DNA of 64,000 bases from Crambe crambe (GCA_963924555.1 OZ004585.1:3423488-3487487); one strand, 5' to 3'. Shown: positions 48,882-63,645, numbered from the stretch's first letter. A program made the numbers and translations. Notes: generated by a model from the letters alone, not told the origin.

Positions 48882-50117
48882 TTCAGATGCAGACTGGAAA
48901 ATGACTGAAACTAGAATAGGATTGTAGATTAGTAATCCACAGTAGAACAATGCCTCCTATAATAAGAGTGTGTCGGTCTTTTTATAGTAGTTTTTATCCG
49001 AGCAGTTTGCCTTTTATTGAACATTTTCAAGTTTATGAAAACCATGCCTTAGGATACATTTCAAGTCAAGCTGAACAATTATTTGTATAAAAACAAAAAA
49101 ACAAACACTGTTTGATAATAGGTGTTAGAAAATTATTTTTGTAGTCTTTACTGCATTGTATGCAACATGCATATTGATTCAAAATAAACCTGTCCAAGTG
49201 ATTTATGACAGACAAACCTATATATATCAAGAAGATCGGAATTATGAGCATACAATTTTGAAACTGCTAGTGATACTGTGAGCCATGGGTGTATACAATT
49301 GGTGGACTGGACTAGATAGATTGTAGCAACAACAGTAGATTAGCAAGGGTCTGCACAACTATTCAGTCACCATAGATACTGTTACATCCACTAGATCTGA
49401 CTTTTGTTGTCAGCACCCGAAGTTACTTGGAAAATAAATTATAACGTTTAACAGAGATTAAGCTTTATACTTTTATTTGGTACCACAAGGAAGATATTTC
49501 CTATTGAGTGTGACAAGGACCACATGAACCATCAGTGCTCATTAAAGGATGCAGAAAACACTCCTTTCAAAGTGAAAAAAATTTACACTTTTTATTTCCT
49601 GAATGCAATAACTACAACTGTAGCATGTACAAACCCTTAAGTATTATTTAGACCTAACAAATATGTGGTGTAAGAAGTTATAGGCAACAGGCACTAAGTC
49701 AGGCCACACGTGCACATGATGCTAGTTTGGGCATGCTTCAAATTTTCCGTGCAGCACACTAACAGACAATAATCAATGTAGAGTCTCTAGTATCACTCGA
49801 ACGTTTCACAATAACAAGTAACTCATCCAGTAGTCCAGTCCACTGGTTGTATATACCCATGAATTCATGGGAACTTGAAACAATTACATACCCTCTGTAA
49901 TACATGAACACTAATAAGTGGTGTATGGCTATAGAACCCTGGGTCTTATGACTGCAGTTCTAATAGTGGTGAAATGTTCTCTCAGATGGTAGGATAAAGG
50001 TATAAGCTCCCTGAACTATAAGCTCATTTCCAAGCTCATTGAAATCATTTACCAAGTCAGCAAAATTTTTTGTTCAACCAACATTGCATAACTATTATGA
50101 AAAGATATTATATATAC
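48882..50117. other. Intergenic region with poly(A) signal
   Basis: AATAAA at 49183-49188 (+) could end the transcript of the acidic-basic protein gene. Otherwise no gene, only AT-rich sequence. Confidence 0.45.
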
Positions 50118-52525
50118 CTATAAGTCTTCATAGAGGGGACAACCATTGTTATCGGGACGACTATTTTGAAGAAAGACAACTAAATCAGCTATCCACCAGA
50201 AGATTATCACTAACAATATGAGCACTACACCAAGAGCTGAGAGTACACAGCATAATAGTGCACAGCAGTAACGCAATACATCTAAAGTAAAGAACAACAA
50301 TATACAACATTAAACAATTAACTTCTAGATACGTACCAGTGTACAGTGAAACCTGTCTATAATTATCACCTCTGGGGGCACCAAAATGTGGTCTTTTAAT
50401 GGAGGTGGTCTCTTTATAAATGGTACTAGGACTTATTACAGTGGTCTTTAAGAGAGGTGGTCTCAATTAATACAAGTTTCAGTGTTTAACCTCCATGCCC
50501 ACTAGTATAATGAACTTACTATCATCATCATCATCATCATCATCATTACAGCATTCAAGTACACAGCATGGAAAAAATATCATGGTGCAGGACAATACAA
50601 TCACCAACAGTAACAGGACAAGCTGCACCGCACCTATTTAGAAATATAAAACTTGTCAATCCAGCATATATGTCCATGCATATTAAGAGCAGTGCTAACA
50701 CAGTTCTTATTGACATAAATAAGATTCAGTTAAACATTTTATCACCAATATATTCATTACCTTTTTTACTATCTAACTATGTAACAGTCAGTGATTACTA
50801 ACAATCATTTAACACTGGTGTAGGAATAGGAATAGTATAACTTGCATCATAGTCACACTACACTCCCAGCAACGTATTAATTTTAGCACAGAACTAGAGC
50901 TATGTCACGAAGTTAGTAACATGAAAGACTAACTATATAGTCATCCATTCATATCATTAATCATTCATTCACTTAAGCAGCGTAATCAAAATCAAATATT
51001 TTGTTTGTAAGTCTGTAATGTGACATGGTAAGTTTGTGAGATGCTTCCTTTTACAGGGAAGGAATGTGGTCTACCTGTTGGCGAAGTAATATCTTCTACA
51101 AAAATAATCATTTCTAGTACCTGGTTACAAGCAATAAGAATAACTTGCAAGGTATAGCAAAATACATAGAGGTAACTAGCTAGATTAGTTTCTCATAATA
51201 TGAAATAATTATCTCCGACTAGTTTCCAACAAGTTTAACATTTTATGCCCCACCCTAAGGAAAATTGCACTATGTGGGCTCATCTTGCTCATCATAACTA
51301 CATAAAAACTTGTTAGCTCGTTACTTTTTCATTGTCTATTCTCTGAGATTTCTATGTATCCAGTGAATCCACTGAAGTAACAGCTCAAACCACTCCATTA
51401 AATAATTCTTCATCCATGTATACAATGTATTGTGTGGGTGTGCATATGAACGTGTGGTATTAAGACATACATACCATAGATGCTTCGGACACTGCTGCGC
51501 CTCAGCACCAGTGCCAAGACAAAAAATGAATTCTATTAAAGATGATCACTGATGAAACCAAGAGTGTCATAAACTCATTGTTCTCATCAAACTCACCTAA
51601 AAGATACTGTCCAATATAAAAGTTTGCAGCACCAGTTGAAGAGAGAAATGCAGATAATAGCACAGTGGTTTTTTGTGACCTACGATCATCCACACAATGA
51701 CCAGAATCAGTCCAATTCCAACACACATTTATCTGGCAAGAGTTGTTATACAACACAAAACAATCTGAGCACACACAGGATCCTGAAGAGACTTCACAAT
51801 TGATGAACTTTTGTGGTATAGAAACACTCTTCAAATGATCTGGAGTGCAATCAATGGCATTAGTACAGGAGTAGTTCATATCACTTCGTTTTGTCCTTAT
51901 ATGTCCTTCAGTGTTGGAAATTTGTATATATTCTATCCATGACTTGAATGAAGACAGCAATCTGAAATATAAAGGAGGGACAATGATTACCTTCGATATA
52001 TATAATAATCTAATGACTATGGAAATATGTATACCTACAATCTACAACATCAATGTGTAGACCTTTTTGAGGGAATGTCTGGACAACTCTTGACATATAT
52101 GAGTGAGAAATGACCCTACAGTCACATATTGGAGCTCTGCATCCGAGATTTACATACATAAGTAGCATGGCAATGTGCGGGCTTTTGCTTTAGTGATCCA
52201 TAGAATCTTTACCCAAACTCTCAAACAGCTGAATTTATAGTTCATGACATCATATAATGGTGATGTCGTACACATTGCCCAGATCAGCCTTTGAGTAGCT
52301 CACAACCAATTGAGTATAGTCAGTCCTTAGTATAGCCCACCGGTTTAACATTCCATGCTAATATCTAACCCTGTCTGCTGAATTCAGGGTGGTGTGGGGG
52401 TGTAATTACCTTTTGAAATAATGTCCCTTCCTGTCCTCATCCTTTTTCTCCCCACATACACCACTGCCAATAAGTAACAGGAATATCACTGCCTTCATAT
52501 ACTTCATTTTAGCTGATGTAGCCAT
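50118..52525 (-). CDS. TM2-like membrane protein, paralogue B
   Basis: Exons 52410-52525 (signal peptide; MATSAKMKYMKAVIFLLLIG), 51597-51961, 50520-50633 and 50118-50281, with the same junction phases as paralogue A but with its exons 2 and 3 fused in one. Lumenal cysteines include CTNAIDC, CVCSDC and CWNWTDSGHC. The TM2 signature is AFLSSTGAANFYIG, the second hydrophobic exon ends CCVLEC followed by a run of seven Asp encoded by a GAT repeat, and the last exon ends WWIADLVVF and GCPLYEDL. The Asp run is absent from A and C. An intron holds a MITE (50342-50486). Confidence 0.75.
50342..50486. mobile_element. MITE with ACAGTGAAACC ends
   Basis: The left end ACAGTGAAACCTGTCTATAA and the right end (reverse complement ACACTGAAACTTGTATTAAT) form imperfect inverted repeats. 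It lies in the last intron of paralogue B and is related to the CAGTGGAACC fragments at 37573 and 41733. Confidence 0.6.
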
Positions 52526-54259
52526 CTTTGTCCAGTGCACTACTACAGTGGGAAATGAGGCTAAACCTTTTCCAATTTCTATCAATACCTTGGCTCCAAG
52601 GCACCAAAAAGGGGATTCATTTTCTATAGGTTGATTGTGTTTACATGTAGACCACACCCACTCAAAATTCTGTGAATACGATTGCAATTCGAGTCCCAAA
52701 ATAAATTAATGATCAATGCACATGTGCAAAATATTCAATTTTTGAAAATACATGTGAAGTGGAAAAAGCACGTGCATTGTGGCGAGTCTCATGGTCTAGC
52801 TACATTAACTAGAACATATTATTTCAAGATATAGATTATAAAGAGCTAGCCACAAAACTATTACTTCAGTTCAGTACAATCAGTACATAATTAGTGGCAG
52901 TTTTATCAGCTTACCTTAATTTAACTTTCTTTAGTTTCAGCTTATCTTTATAATCCTTTTTGGTAATGATACTTCTTCATACTGCCTACATAATTATAAT
53001 CGTGTGCATAGCCAGAAAAAAAAAGATTTGGCAACAGTATTGTAGGTAATAGAATTAAGCTCGTAGCCATAAATTTCTTTAATCAACCCCTTGCTAGTAT
53101 GTGTGCGGAATAAATTAAGAATATTCTGCACAACAAAAGAGATAGCATCAAGGTAGCAATCTCATTTCTAGCCTGACAACCATGAGATAAGGTAAAGGTT
53201 CGACTACACCAGACTAGAGGTATTAGGGTGTTTTATATCACCACTATCACTGGGGTATTCGGGTTTGGTGGATGTCTTAATCTACAGGGCTGTCTAAGGT
53301 CATGTGTTTGTACAGATTGATGTCCAAAAAATAGGATTCCCTACATGTACACTGCATGCTAACAGCACCAGACTCTTTCCGGTAAGGAGGTAGCCATATG
53401 CCAGCTAGTACGTGGAAATCAGATCTCGACTACACAGACACTGTTAGGTAGCTACGTCACCAGCTCTATTAAACCATAGTCATCACATAGCATCGCTTAC
53501 TTATTCGGATGATCTACATAGTCCTACTGCTTCTCTAGCTCTAGAACGTTTTTTGGCTTACAGTTTGATGGTACTCGTGGGAATTCAGCCTTGTTATGTC
53601 ATGCCAACCCCACCTTTCGCTTTCCAGCCCCTCCTACCATTATGCATAGCAGTGTTCACTATTTCCGGCCACTTCTATACCCCACAATGATTTGCACCTA
53701 CTACCCACAATATAAACCTTCATCCACAAAAGTTTTCACCCCATCCACACTAAGTACTTCGTAAATCTTCACAGAAGTCACCCACAAATTTACCCATAGG
53801 TGGTTTACCTCACACACTATAATTACGGGTTAACCACTTGCAAAACAAGAGCATCTAAAGAGTGGCGGGGAAAACTTCTACAGTGGCAGAAACTGTATAA
53901 AGGGATACAGAAATATGTCTGTATTATGATCCCAACATGTTCTTGTTCCATCGTGGTGTCACACCTTGAGTAAAGTCTTTCTCATAGTGCCATGGACAAT
54001 TTAAGAAAATCCAATACAGGCCTCTGTCCTCATCGCTTTTTCAAAGTGAAAAATTGGCTTCTTGTGACGTTAACCTTTGACACCTCTCTTTCTATTTTTC
54101 ATAGGAAATAGCTGCAGGAGGACTTTGTGTAGGAACTCAATTTAGTTAGTCAAAGTAAAGACAACTTGGACTCTACAATATTTACTTGTTACGTATTCAA
54201 CTTTTGATTGTATGAAAAACAAATGTGTATGAAAAATAACATTATCTGGTAACCATAAT
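52526..54259. other. Intergenic region between TM2-like genes B and C
   Basis: I see no supported exon, RNA gene or clear repeat array here. Confidence 0.45.
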
Positions 54260-57200
54260 TCATAAATTCGGCCTTAATATACATCCATTGCCACTAAGAC
54301 GGTCATTCTTAGCAAAAATCGCAAGGTCTGCTATCCACCAGATTATGATGCCCACACCAAGTACAACAGTCAAAATAATCGATAAAATAAACAGAAGGCA
54401 GAAGCAACAGGTCCCTGCAAGAAAATTCATGACTTTGTTGTTCATATCACATGAATGCAACACAAGGTATCAATGGTTTGATATGAATACAGAGTTTACC
54501 TTTCACTGCTCCATCACTGCAGACACATCCACAATATACACAGCATGGACAAATCAAAACATAAGCAGAAATGAGAAAACCAATCAACACAATCAATTGT
54601 CCAATAGCTGCAAAAAGGAGATGAATTTTAATGAAGGACATTGTGAAATTAACCAACCCACAGCACATTACAAATACATGAATCATGTATTAATAGCTAC
54701 AAAATTAATTTAACATGAACACATGAACATTCATTATTTTAACACAAAATATTAGCAGTTTATGGTACTACCATGACACACATGACACACATAGCAAGTA
54801 CTTACCAAGAGCATATGACTTGATGTAAAAATTAGCTGCACCGGTTGATGATAAGAACAGAGATAGAAAAAAAGCACTCCTTTGATCCTGACGAACATCA
54901 CTGCCACACATATTGGTTGATGTAATAAATGGGTAATCCCGGCAAGCGAAGCACATGGAAGTTTCAGGATTCAACGAAAAGCATTGATTACATACACATA
55001 CACCATCTGAACAAAAAAAATATAACATACCGAGTAGAAAAAAACAACAACAACAAAAAAAACGTGATGTAAATAAATAAATAATTAATCAGAGCACGAT
55101 CGTTCCCTGAGTACCTCAGCGCTTCGTTGCAATCACGGATCTCTAAAGCAACTTCATCCCTCTTCATGCTATTAACTTAGAGCTATTTCGTTTTGGACTG
55201 CGCATCAAGTCAGAAATTGTACTACCTGATACAATCTAAGAACATATGGAAGCAGAGCTCCTTACTTAGCTTTCTCCTGTAGAGGCAAGCCTTGATTGCA
55301 GACAGTGATGAGACTCTGATAACCAGTGTGTACAGGCATCATGTGGTTCAGGTGAGTATCTAGTTTAACTATCATCAGTATTAATAGCTAACACAACACT
55401 CAAAAAGCAGCTAGGTCATAATCAGCTTATATTACGGAAATGTTTCCTATCAGGTTATGGCTTTCCAGCTTCAATAATCTGACACTAGTGAGAGAGTAGG
55501 CCCAATGGGCACTGGTGCCAGTGATGGTTACTTTGTAAGCCATTCCGGAAGGGCCAGTTCTTGAGGTAGGCCTGAGTTTATGTATTATAAATAGGTATAA
55601 TACGCACAAGTAACATGCTTTGCATGCTGCTCTACTTGGTATGTCAGATACACTTGAAAAATCCATCTGAATGTTATTACTTCAGAAGATAATATTGTTT
55701 CCTAGCACAGCTAGTACTTGTAGAATTTCAATTCTTGGAAGGTGCAGGCTTATCTATCAATGTCACTGTAACTGTTTAGCCTTGAACCGAGCCTCCTTTT
55801 TCTAAACTGTGCTCCAACCCTTTACACATTGCTACTTTCTTATTCTCAGAGACCATAAAATATATGTTGGAATTAGTACTTCAAGGTAAGAGGTGGCACT
55901 TAAAAAAAATCTGGATCACCTCTAGAAAACTACTGTGTCTCGCCTAACTCTCATTAAACCATTTATATTTCAACCTTCACCATTATTTTCTGGCACTATG
56001 AAGTGCCAACTAAAGCCTAGAGAAGAGAAACAAGGTTTAATGAAGGTAGTGATTTTCCACATGACTCTCTGCTGTTGGATTCTCCGTGAATGAAGCTTTC
56101 ATGGCTGACTAGTTACTAAATTAATCGAAGCCTTTCTACTTTAGTCTAAGCTCTAAACTCTGCTGGCCTCACTGAACTATCTTGTTTTCTCAGCAGTGTG
56201 TGCATCGGGTAAGGGTTGCCAATATAGATTTAATGAACAAAAAGAATTATGTAGCTGTATTAAATTATTATTTTCTTAGAAACTCAAGCTATTTCTGGTT
56301 ATATCCACTCCAAATTCAACCGGCTCTATTCCACGATCCTCAAAAGAGATTATTCCACATGTGCACTCAGGATAGCAGCTGCTGTACTGTACGCTGTGTC
56401 GACTACTCCATTTTGATCTCACTCAACTCAGGAATTCTATATTCACTGATTTATGGTACATAGGCATTATTACCCTGTTTCCTTCCTTCACCTCTACCCT
56501 TAAAGCTTGCTTACTTTTTTTGAGTAATGGTCATCCCTACATTTTACAATTTATTTTTTTCCCTCAGGTCTCTTTTCTCTTTAATAACTAATTTTATGTA
56601 TGTACAAATGTAAGAAGTTTCTTGAGTATGCATAACTCTCCAGGGCAGCTCTACAGCATAGCAATAACTTAAGCAGCCAAATAATTATTTATGATCAGAA
56701 TCCCCAAGTTAAATACCATATGAGTTAAATTTGGAGGTGTATTAAATTTGACGGTTTAGCGATCCATCTTGGAATCACCAATAATAATGTCTGCCAATAT
56801 CTATAGCTAGGGCTAGGGGGCTCAAGTGTATCCCGTAAAACAATGAGCAGCACGTGCAAGACTACATAATAGCTTAGTTTCCAGCTGTTTGGTGATCGTG
56901 AGCAGCTGATATCAATCTCGGAATGTGGCCAACTATGTATATGTTGCCATCTGTTATTACTGCAACAGTGTATGGGTTCTCTGAGTTTCCTTCTTCCCTT
57001 TGACATCTGAATAACTCCCCCACGTTTGGATTTCAGATAGCTTTAATAGCCTAGTCAAGTGAAACTCCATGGCTTGCTCCTGGCTTGCTCCTCCTGGCTT
57101 GCTTGGTGCTCCACTGATGGCATGCGCACGCACACGCAGTATAAGAATGTGCGCACAAGTGCGCCGGGCTGCTGCCAATAATATCTGCCAAAAACTTTCC

Positions 57201-59143
57201 ATGGTACAAATGCCAAATAAAACTCCCACCAAAATTAACTCGTATACGGTAGTCATGAAGAGATTGAGATCAAGTTGACACAGTACAGTACAGCTAGCTA
57301 CTACGCTGAGTATACAAGGGAATAATAATTTTATATTAACTCTTTCGAGGGTCAACAAGTAGAAAAGATTGTAGCTGGTAGAATTTGTTGGAGTGTAGCT
57401 TGAGTGGTTTGCAAGTTGAATAATGACCAATGAAAGTGCTAACCCTCAGTGCACATTGACAAACATGCCATTACAGAAGCTACAAATTAGAGCCTATGGA
57501 ACTGATGGAATTTAAACACCGAAGAGTACTGTTTATACATAGTTGAGGCTGAAGCTAAAAGCAATTACTGCAATGTGACAGACTGGCTCACACAGAAATT
57601 ATTTTACAAATGAATTATACTTACCACTGCAGCCAATCAAATCAGTTGAGACATTACTTGGTATACCAGAAGGTATACAATCACTGGGTTGTGTACAGGC
57701 TGGTTGTCCCGTTTGTCGACGAATCCGATACTCCCTCTTTAACCTGTAGGAAATAATGGTTATCATGAACTCAAAGTCCCCATCCTGGTTTCTCCTTGTG
57801 GTTTAGGCAGCATGTCTTGCTTAATCATTTGATCTTCATTCCCAAATAGTTTTTCCAACTTGCTCTGGGCCTGTATTCGTGTCCTTTGGGCATCACATCT
57901 TGTTCAAGCTCTCCAGCACATGTGCAATTCCAGTCAATCATCACAGAAGAAAACCGAAAACCACGTAATAGTATACCAGGTGTAAAAAAACCATGTTCAA
58001 TACTTAAGAGTATTGAAAATCCTCGGCAAATTTACTAGTGTAGGCTCACCCCAATTATAAGTGGCAATAAATTCATTGTGTAGCCTGTCCCATTCTTTTG
58101 TGGGGTGGAGGAAAAGTGAAAGGGCCTGGTATAAATTGCACTTCTTCCAAATAATTAATGAGACTCACTATATTACTTTCATGCATGTCCATTACACAAA
58201 TCGTAATAAACATTACATCATTGTATTTTCGAGAGCTGAGTCAGCAGCTCTAGCTAGACCATTCTGTTTCTATGTTAGATTCAACTCATCTCACTCAGAA
58301 AGGTACAAACAAGCTGTTTATGAGAATTGATGTGTTTGTGCCGCTACCAGCTGAGAAGAGTTGTCACTATTGAGTCTTACCTTCTTTTTTTTTCTTTGAC
58401 CATAAGCTTGGCTTGAGAGGGATGGTGTTGTGTCTCAGTTTATTTCGCTGATGTGGATCAGGTCTGGAGCCAGATCTAGCTATCTGATAAATGCCATAAA
58501 TTATATATTCACCATCCACAGGATTTTACAATACTACATAGTTAATTGCAATTTGTACTAGGCCCCTTCTGCCCCACGAAAAAAAAGAGGGGCCTGGCAA
58601 ACCAGCTGTAGATATCCAACCTTGGGTTGTGTGTCAAATGATGGGAGTATGTGAGAGAATCAGAGAAGTTGTCTTCGGAGACAGCTGAGGTGTGTGCACT
58701 GAAGCAGAGATTATGTGCAAAATCAAATAAGATTTTCTTCCAAAACCTGGCCTCAGAGATAAACATCTCAAGGTGACGGTCCATCCCAACACTCAATAAT
58801 ATAATGCATAAATACATCTACCACACCATCAGGCTCACCCCACAACATACATAGCTATAAAAATTAAAAGGTGATATTAATAATCACTATTGGCTTAATT
58901 ACAAGAGCCACGGTAAAAATAAGCAAAACCATAGCTACTACCCGGCCCGTTTCTTATAAAGATCTTATATGTAGGGTCTTGTAACTTAGCTAAGAAGACG
59001 ATTGATAGGCTAATTTTTTCCCCCCTTGGTTTTGAATCGTGCTGATGAGAACTAATTAGTTACCTTTGGATAAAACTCTCAGAACTTTCAATAGCGATGG
59101 CGCAGCACAACGTTCCAAGCACTATAAGGAGCCTCACAATCAT
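54260..59143 (-). CDS. TM2-like membrane protein, paralogue C
   Basis: Exons 59064-59143 (signal peptide MIVRLLIVLGTLCCAIA), 57625-57743, 54806-55016, 54500-54607 and 54260-54414, phases 2, 1, 1, 1, identical to paralogue A. Lumenal motifs are CTQPSDC and CVCNQC with CFAC. The TM2-like turn is FLSSTGAANFYIK, the fourth exon is a hydrophobic helix ending ICPCCVYCGCVC, and the last ends WWIADLAIF and GCILRPNL. The second intron is 1.3 kb and the third 2.6 kb, much longer than in A; no other gene is seen in them. Confidence 0.75.
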
Positions 59144-59311
59144 CCTGGACCTCAATAAAACAGGCCCTGTAATCATTGATTTATCATTTCCGCGATATTA
59201 AATATGCATGCACAAGAGTCAGACCCTGGCTTGCGAGACGAATTATGCCTGCATTCACCACACATGATACTATAGTAGCTAACTCGCACAACAACAATAA
59301 CAACAACAAAA

Positions 59312-61072
59312 TTACACATCATTCCATAGATAGCGTTCATCTTTTAGCAACTTGGCTAATTTGATATTATATGGATTAAAAAATTCTCTCAAAATATTCC
59401 TAGTTTCTGGCCACATCCTGAAATTTGCCGCATATTCGCTACTAGTAATCCATGGATTTTTGTTCACTTTATCCTTTATGACACTGTTGGTTCTCTGCAC
59501 GCCAATGAATGACCAAATCGATTTCATAGTTGATAGTGGATCAGCTGATAAATCTTCCATTCTTATTAGCAGAATTTGATTTTGTTGAAATATACTGAAC
59601 CATCTTAAGACATGTAAATAATATATACTGAGTCCCAACCTTAAATTTTTACAACCTGCTTCATGTCCCGGGGTGCTTCCTGTTAAATTTGTGCAATATA
59701 ATTCAGAATGACCACTGCTTATGCACTTATGAAATTGTTCTATTATTGAGATACTGTGGTTATGAAATATTTCAGAAGCTACAAGAGTAATCTTTTTTGG
59801 AATTCTGTATTTATCATTAGATTTCCACCTTGAACGAGAACAAAAATACCAAAAATCAGACCATAATCTATCAACTGGATTCCGCATGATTATCACAACT
59901 TTGGACTGAGGAAGAGTGTTATGTAGAATCCATGGAACAAAGCAGATATCTTTATTGAAACTCCCAAATAGTTGAGAAGCAGCAAACACAGTCGAAGCAC
60001 TGGCATCAACAGTGAACATGTTCGAGGTTCGTCTCAGCTTATCTGAAGCACCGAAGAAATGAAATAAATATATCAAAACTTGTAACTGTTTATATTTGAT
60101 ATTTGATGTTTTTGTGAAGTCTCTCCAAAACTCATCCTCCTTCCAGCGAGGCTTAGCAAATAAAGGATGAGACTCAAAATATTTATACAACAAAGTTGTT
60201 CCACACTTAGGAAATCCTATTAGAAAGACAGTAGGAACACAAAAGTAATTATCAGTCTGATGTTTGGTAAAAAGGGTATGGTTACTAGAACCCAACAGCC
60301 TTTTCATGATCATCTCGACTTCATCTTCTCCAAACCATTTCTCTATATCCACATAAAAGTTTAAGTTGGTCATTTTTTGAGTATGACTAGCTGGCAGTAC
60401 ATTGAAGTTTTGTACATACCAACAGTTAGAGGATGTCATTTCATTCTGATGTGGTATAAACTTATGCCATGAATCTAAATTATTCGTTATGATCGAGGAC
60501 GAGCTCGCATCAGCCGCTTCCTTCATTTCATGACAAGGGTCCTGTTGATGACTCTGATACAAGTGCTCTGCAGTAAAGCGATAATGAATAAATCTACTTG
60601 CATTTGTATGAATTTTGCTATTTAAAATTTAATGAATATTTTGACAAATCGTAAACCAGTTGACATGTTTGGTGAGTGAAAAGTGAGCCAGTTTATGGAA
60701 AATACCATGATACATGTGTACTTAAATTATTGGTTCAAAACAAACATTTCTGTTAAAGCTGACTCAGATAACTTCCTCCAGCTAGTAAAATGATTATGAT
60801 CTGTCCCGCTAGCTATGAGAAGATCACTGGTACAGCAATTTGGTTTGAATAATCGAAGCCCCATAACCAATACTCAGAGCCTGGGCATGGGGTACAAATA
60901 CTGTACAGAAAACTATGTAACTTGCCATCTTGATATTTCACTGAATTTCTCATACGAATCTCATCCTTCACAAGGCTGATGTGAACTCCAACCACATCAC
61001 TACTTTCATTGATCGACTCCAATTTCCCTACTCTGTTTCTTAGTAAATAAGTATAATTGAAATGGGTACACC
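59312..61072 (-). CDS. Sulfotransferase, carbohydrate-type
   Basis: The main exon is 59312-60567. It has the 5'-phosphosulfate loop GFPKCGTTLLYKY and the 3'-phosphate site IIMRNPVDRLWSDFWYF, about 110 residues apart, as in PAPS-dependent sulfotransferases. The order and the late WxSSEYAANF and MWPET segments suggest the GalNAc4S-6ST/CHST15-like group. The enzyme would move sulfate from PAPS to a glycan in the Golgi lumen. The exon starts after a CTGCAG acceptor with no Met, so upstream exons exist. A phase-compatible candidate is 60902-61072 (171 bp, HFNYTYLLRN start), but no signal anchor or start codon was found. Confidence 0.8.
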
Positions 61073-63587
61073 CTATAAAATTAATACAGTATCTAAGATT
61101 ACATTATGAATAATGGCTATATATATATCTTGGACCTATATCTACATATGCTAAAGATCCATAGATACACATCTTTATAGTCATGCCATAATTATTGGTT
61201 ATTGTTATCCAGGGACATAATATGCAGACAGTTACCACTACATACTCCTAAATAGTACTAGGTAGACCTTGATAATTGCTAGGGGTGTCTTGATGATTAA
61301 TATAGGCATGTATAGTACAATGAGGATTATAGTCTGCCATAGCCATTTACCCGGGTCAAAAGGTCAGCTTTGGTCTGACATTATATTATATTCCATTGCA
61401 CTTAGGAATGTATCTATTTAAAGGTCATTATCATGATCAATTCTTCTGACATTTTGTCAAATCATTTCAAAAGAGCTATGATCCTCACTGATAGTACATC
61501 CTGTGACATGTTCCAAAGCAATTGCAATGGCCAGGCTCATGTGGTAAACATTTGAAGAGCCACCAGATGCCTTTTTTTTTCTTTTTTTTTTTTTGGCTTA
61601 CTAGCTCAGGCAGCTAGCAGCCTAAGGAGTTAAGAAAGTATTAAATGGAGAAAATAAAAGCTGGAAAGACCTTATATCACCTGTTGACTTTTACAGATTG
61701 AATACATGTAGCTAGCTAACTTATTCATAAATAAATTTACCTCCTGGTTCATGTATGCATGCACATTCATAAAAGCAGTGGTCACTGGTTAGGATACTAT
61801 ACTAGGACTCTCAGTTAGTCAGAAGTTATCTGGGAGCGTCAGGACCCAGATATTAAAGCAAACTTTTCAAAACTTCTGTCAGACTGTTCCCACAATGACA
61901 TGTGTATTAATAAATGGTTGTGTGCTGTGCACGCTGGTGTTACTACATGTAGTTCCTTCTTCTTCCCCATAATTAGGACATCCCCTTCATATTTAGAAGA
62001 ATTATTTTTTTGCCCATTAATTTTGTAAGACTAGTAGATACATGCAGCTCCTGTCTTTCCGTTTTTGTGTGTGGTCAAACTCCAATACCCCAATTGGTTC
62101 TGCACAGTCAGCAAGAGGTGTCAAACCCTGCAAGCAAATGTGGTCAGTGCTTCTGAGACTGAAGAAAGGATCTCTACAGTCCAAGCCTCATTCATTCTTA
62201 GACCACTGTTGTGTCGTACTTGCAAATCTCTAACTCTTAGTCTATCAAATCCTGTAAGCACTTGCACACATGTGCGTGAAATGGGTGAAAGTTGCTGCAG
62301 ATGTGCATAATGAAAGAGAGCTTTAGAGATGTGATTTGGGGTTACTAGGGTACTACCATAGGAATTTGAACAGACCTTTTTCTTTCCCCTACCACAAACA
62401 CACACACACACACACACACAAAACAACAACAACAACAACAACAACAACCAAAAAAAAAAACAGGGGGTATGAACTACCTTTCAATACATTTGGGAGAGTC
62501 TACTAGTGTGCTATTCAATTTGGAGATGCATGGGCTACAGCTACATTCATACCTATAATATACACCAAGACGAGAATCATGCAAGGCAGCAAACAGCGGG
62601 GACTCAAACTCGTAATAGTTACTTTCATTTCCCCTAGAAGTTCTAGCTCGAATTTATAAGTGCGCTTCAATTCGTCTAAGAATGGATGAAGAACATTCTA
62701 GGGGTATGGAAAAATAATTTAGGTAGCTACTGTATGTAGTAGCCATGAAAGGTTTATGATGTGATGCGGTTGAGTCTTAGGTGCTGGACCCATGATCAAT
62801 TTCCCCAACTGGCAAGTTTGATCAAGCTTGCAGTCTGCCCATAGATGGTGGTACACCTTGTTCAGAGTTTACTAGTAGTGATTTTGATATCGGGTATAAA
62901 CCTACCAAGAGATGACTCTCTTGTTAAAGCAGTGTCTCATGGAACCTTCTGAGGCATGCAGAGATTTTTGAGCCTAGTCTGAGGGGAAAATGTCTGGTCA
63001 CATTGCAACCTGAAAAAGAATTAGCATTATGCTATAACAGTATGACACCTCTAGAGGATAATAGCTAGCTAGATAGTTAATCATATCATCCTACTGTCAT
63101 CTGTCATTTAATTTGAGAATATGGGGCATGGCATGATGTGCTACTGGCCTGGAAGCCTGTACAAGCTGATTGGTTACAGCTAAAAGGAGGTGACACCTGG
63201 GTTTTTATTATGTACCTATGGTGAGAGACTGTATTAATTCTTATGTGAAAAAACTTTTGCTTAGTATGGAGGGGCCAACATTGAGTAAATTTCATCCTCC
63301 ATTGCTGGGCCTTCCAGTCATATTTGGATACCACACCCCCTTCTTGGTTCATGGTGTAATGAATTATACTATGACGAGTAATGACATTAATTGATGAAGA
63401 GAGACGGGCAAATGGAAGTAGTGTGTAGGCTAATGAAAAGTTGGAATTGGAAGGCATAATAATTATTATCTCATAGCCATTAAAGTTATAGTGTGTGAAA
63501 GGTATGTAGGTGGATGGTGAGACAGCAGTGCAGCAGTAAGTCAGGCAGTAGTGAGTTCAAGAAGGTCTGTAGATGTGTGATGTTTGC

Positions 63588-63645
<58 letters not shown>

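Noticed and set aside
55427-55666. 79-residue minus-strand frame in the third intron region of TM2-like gene C
   Set aside because: No signal peptide, domain or splice support; probably an intronic repeat.
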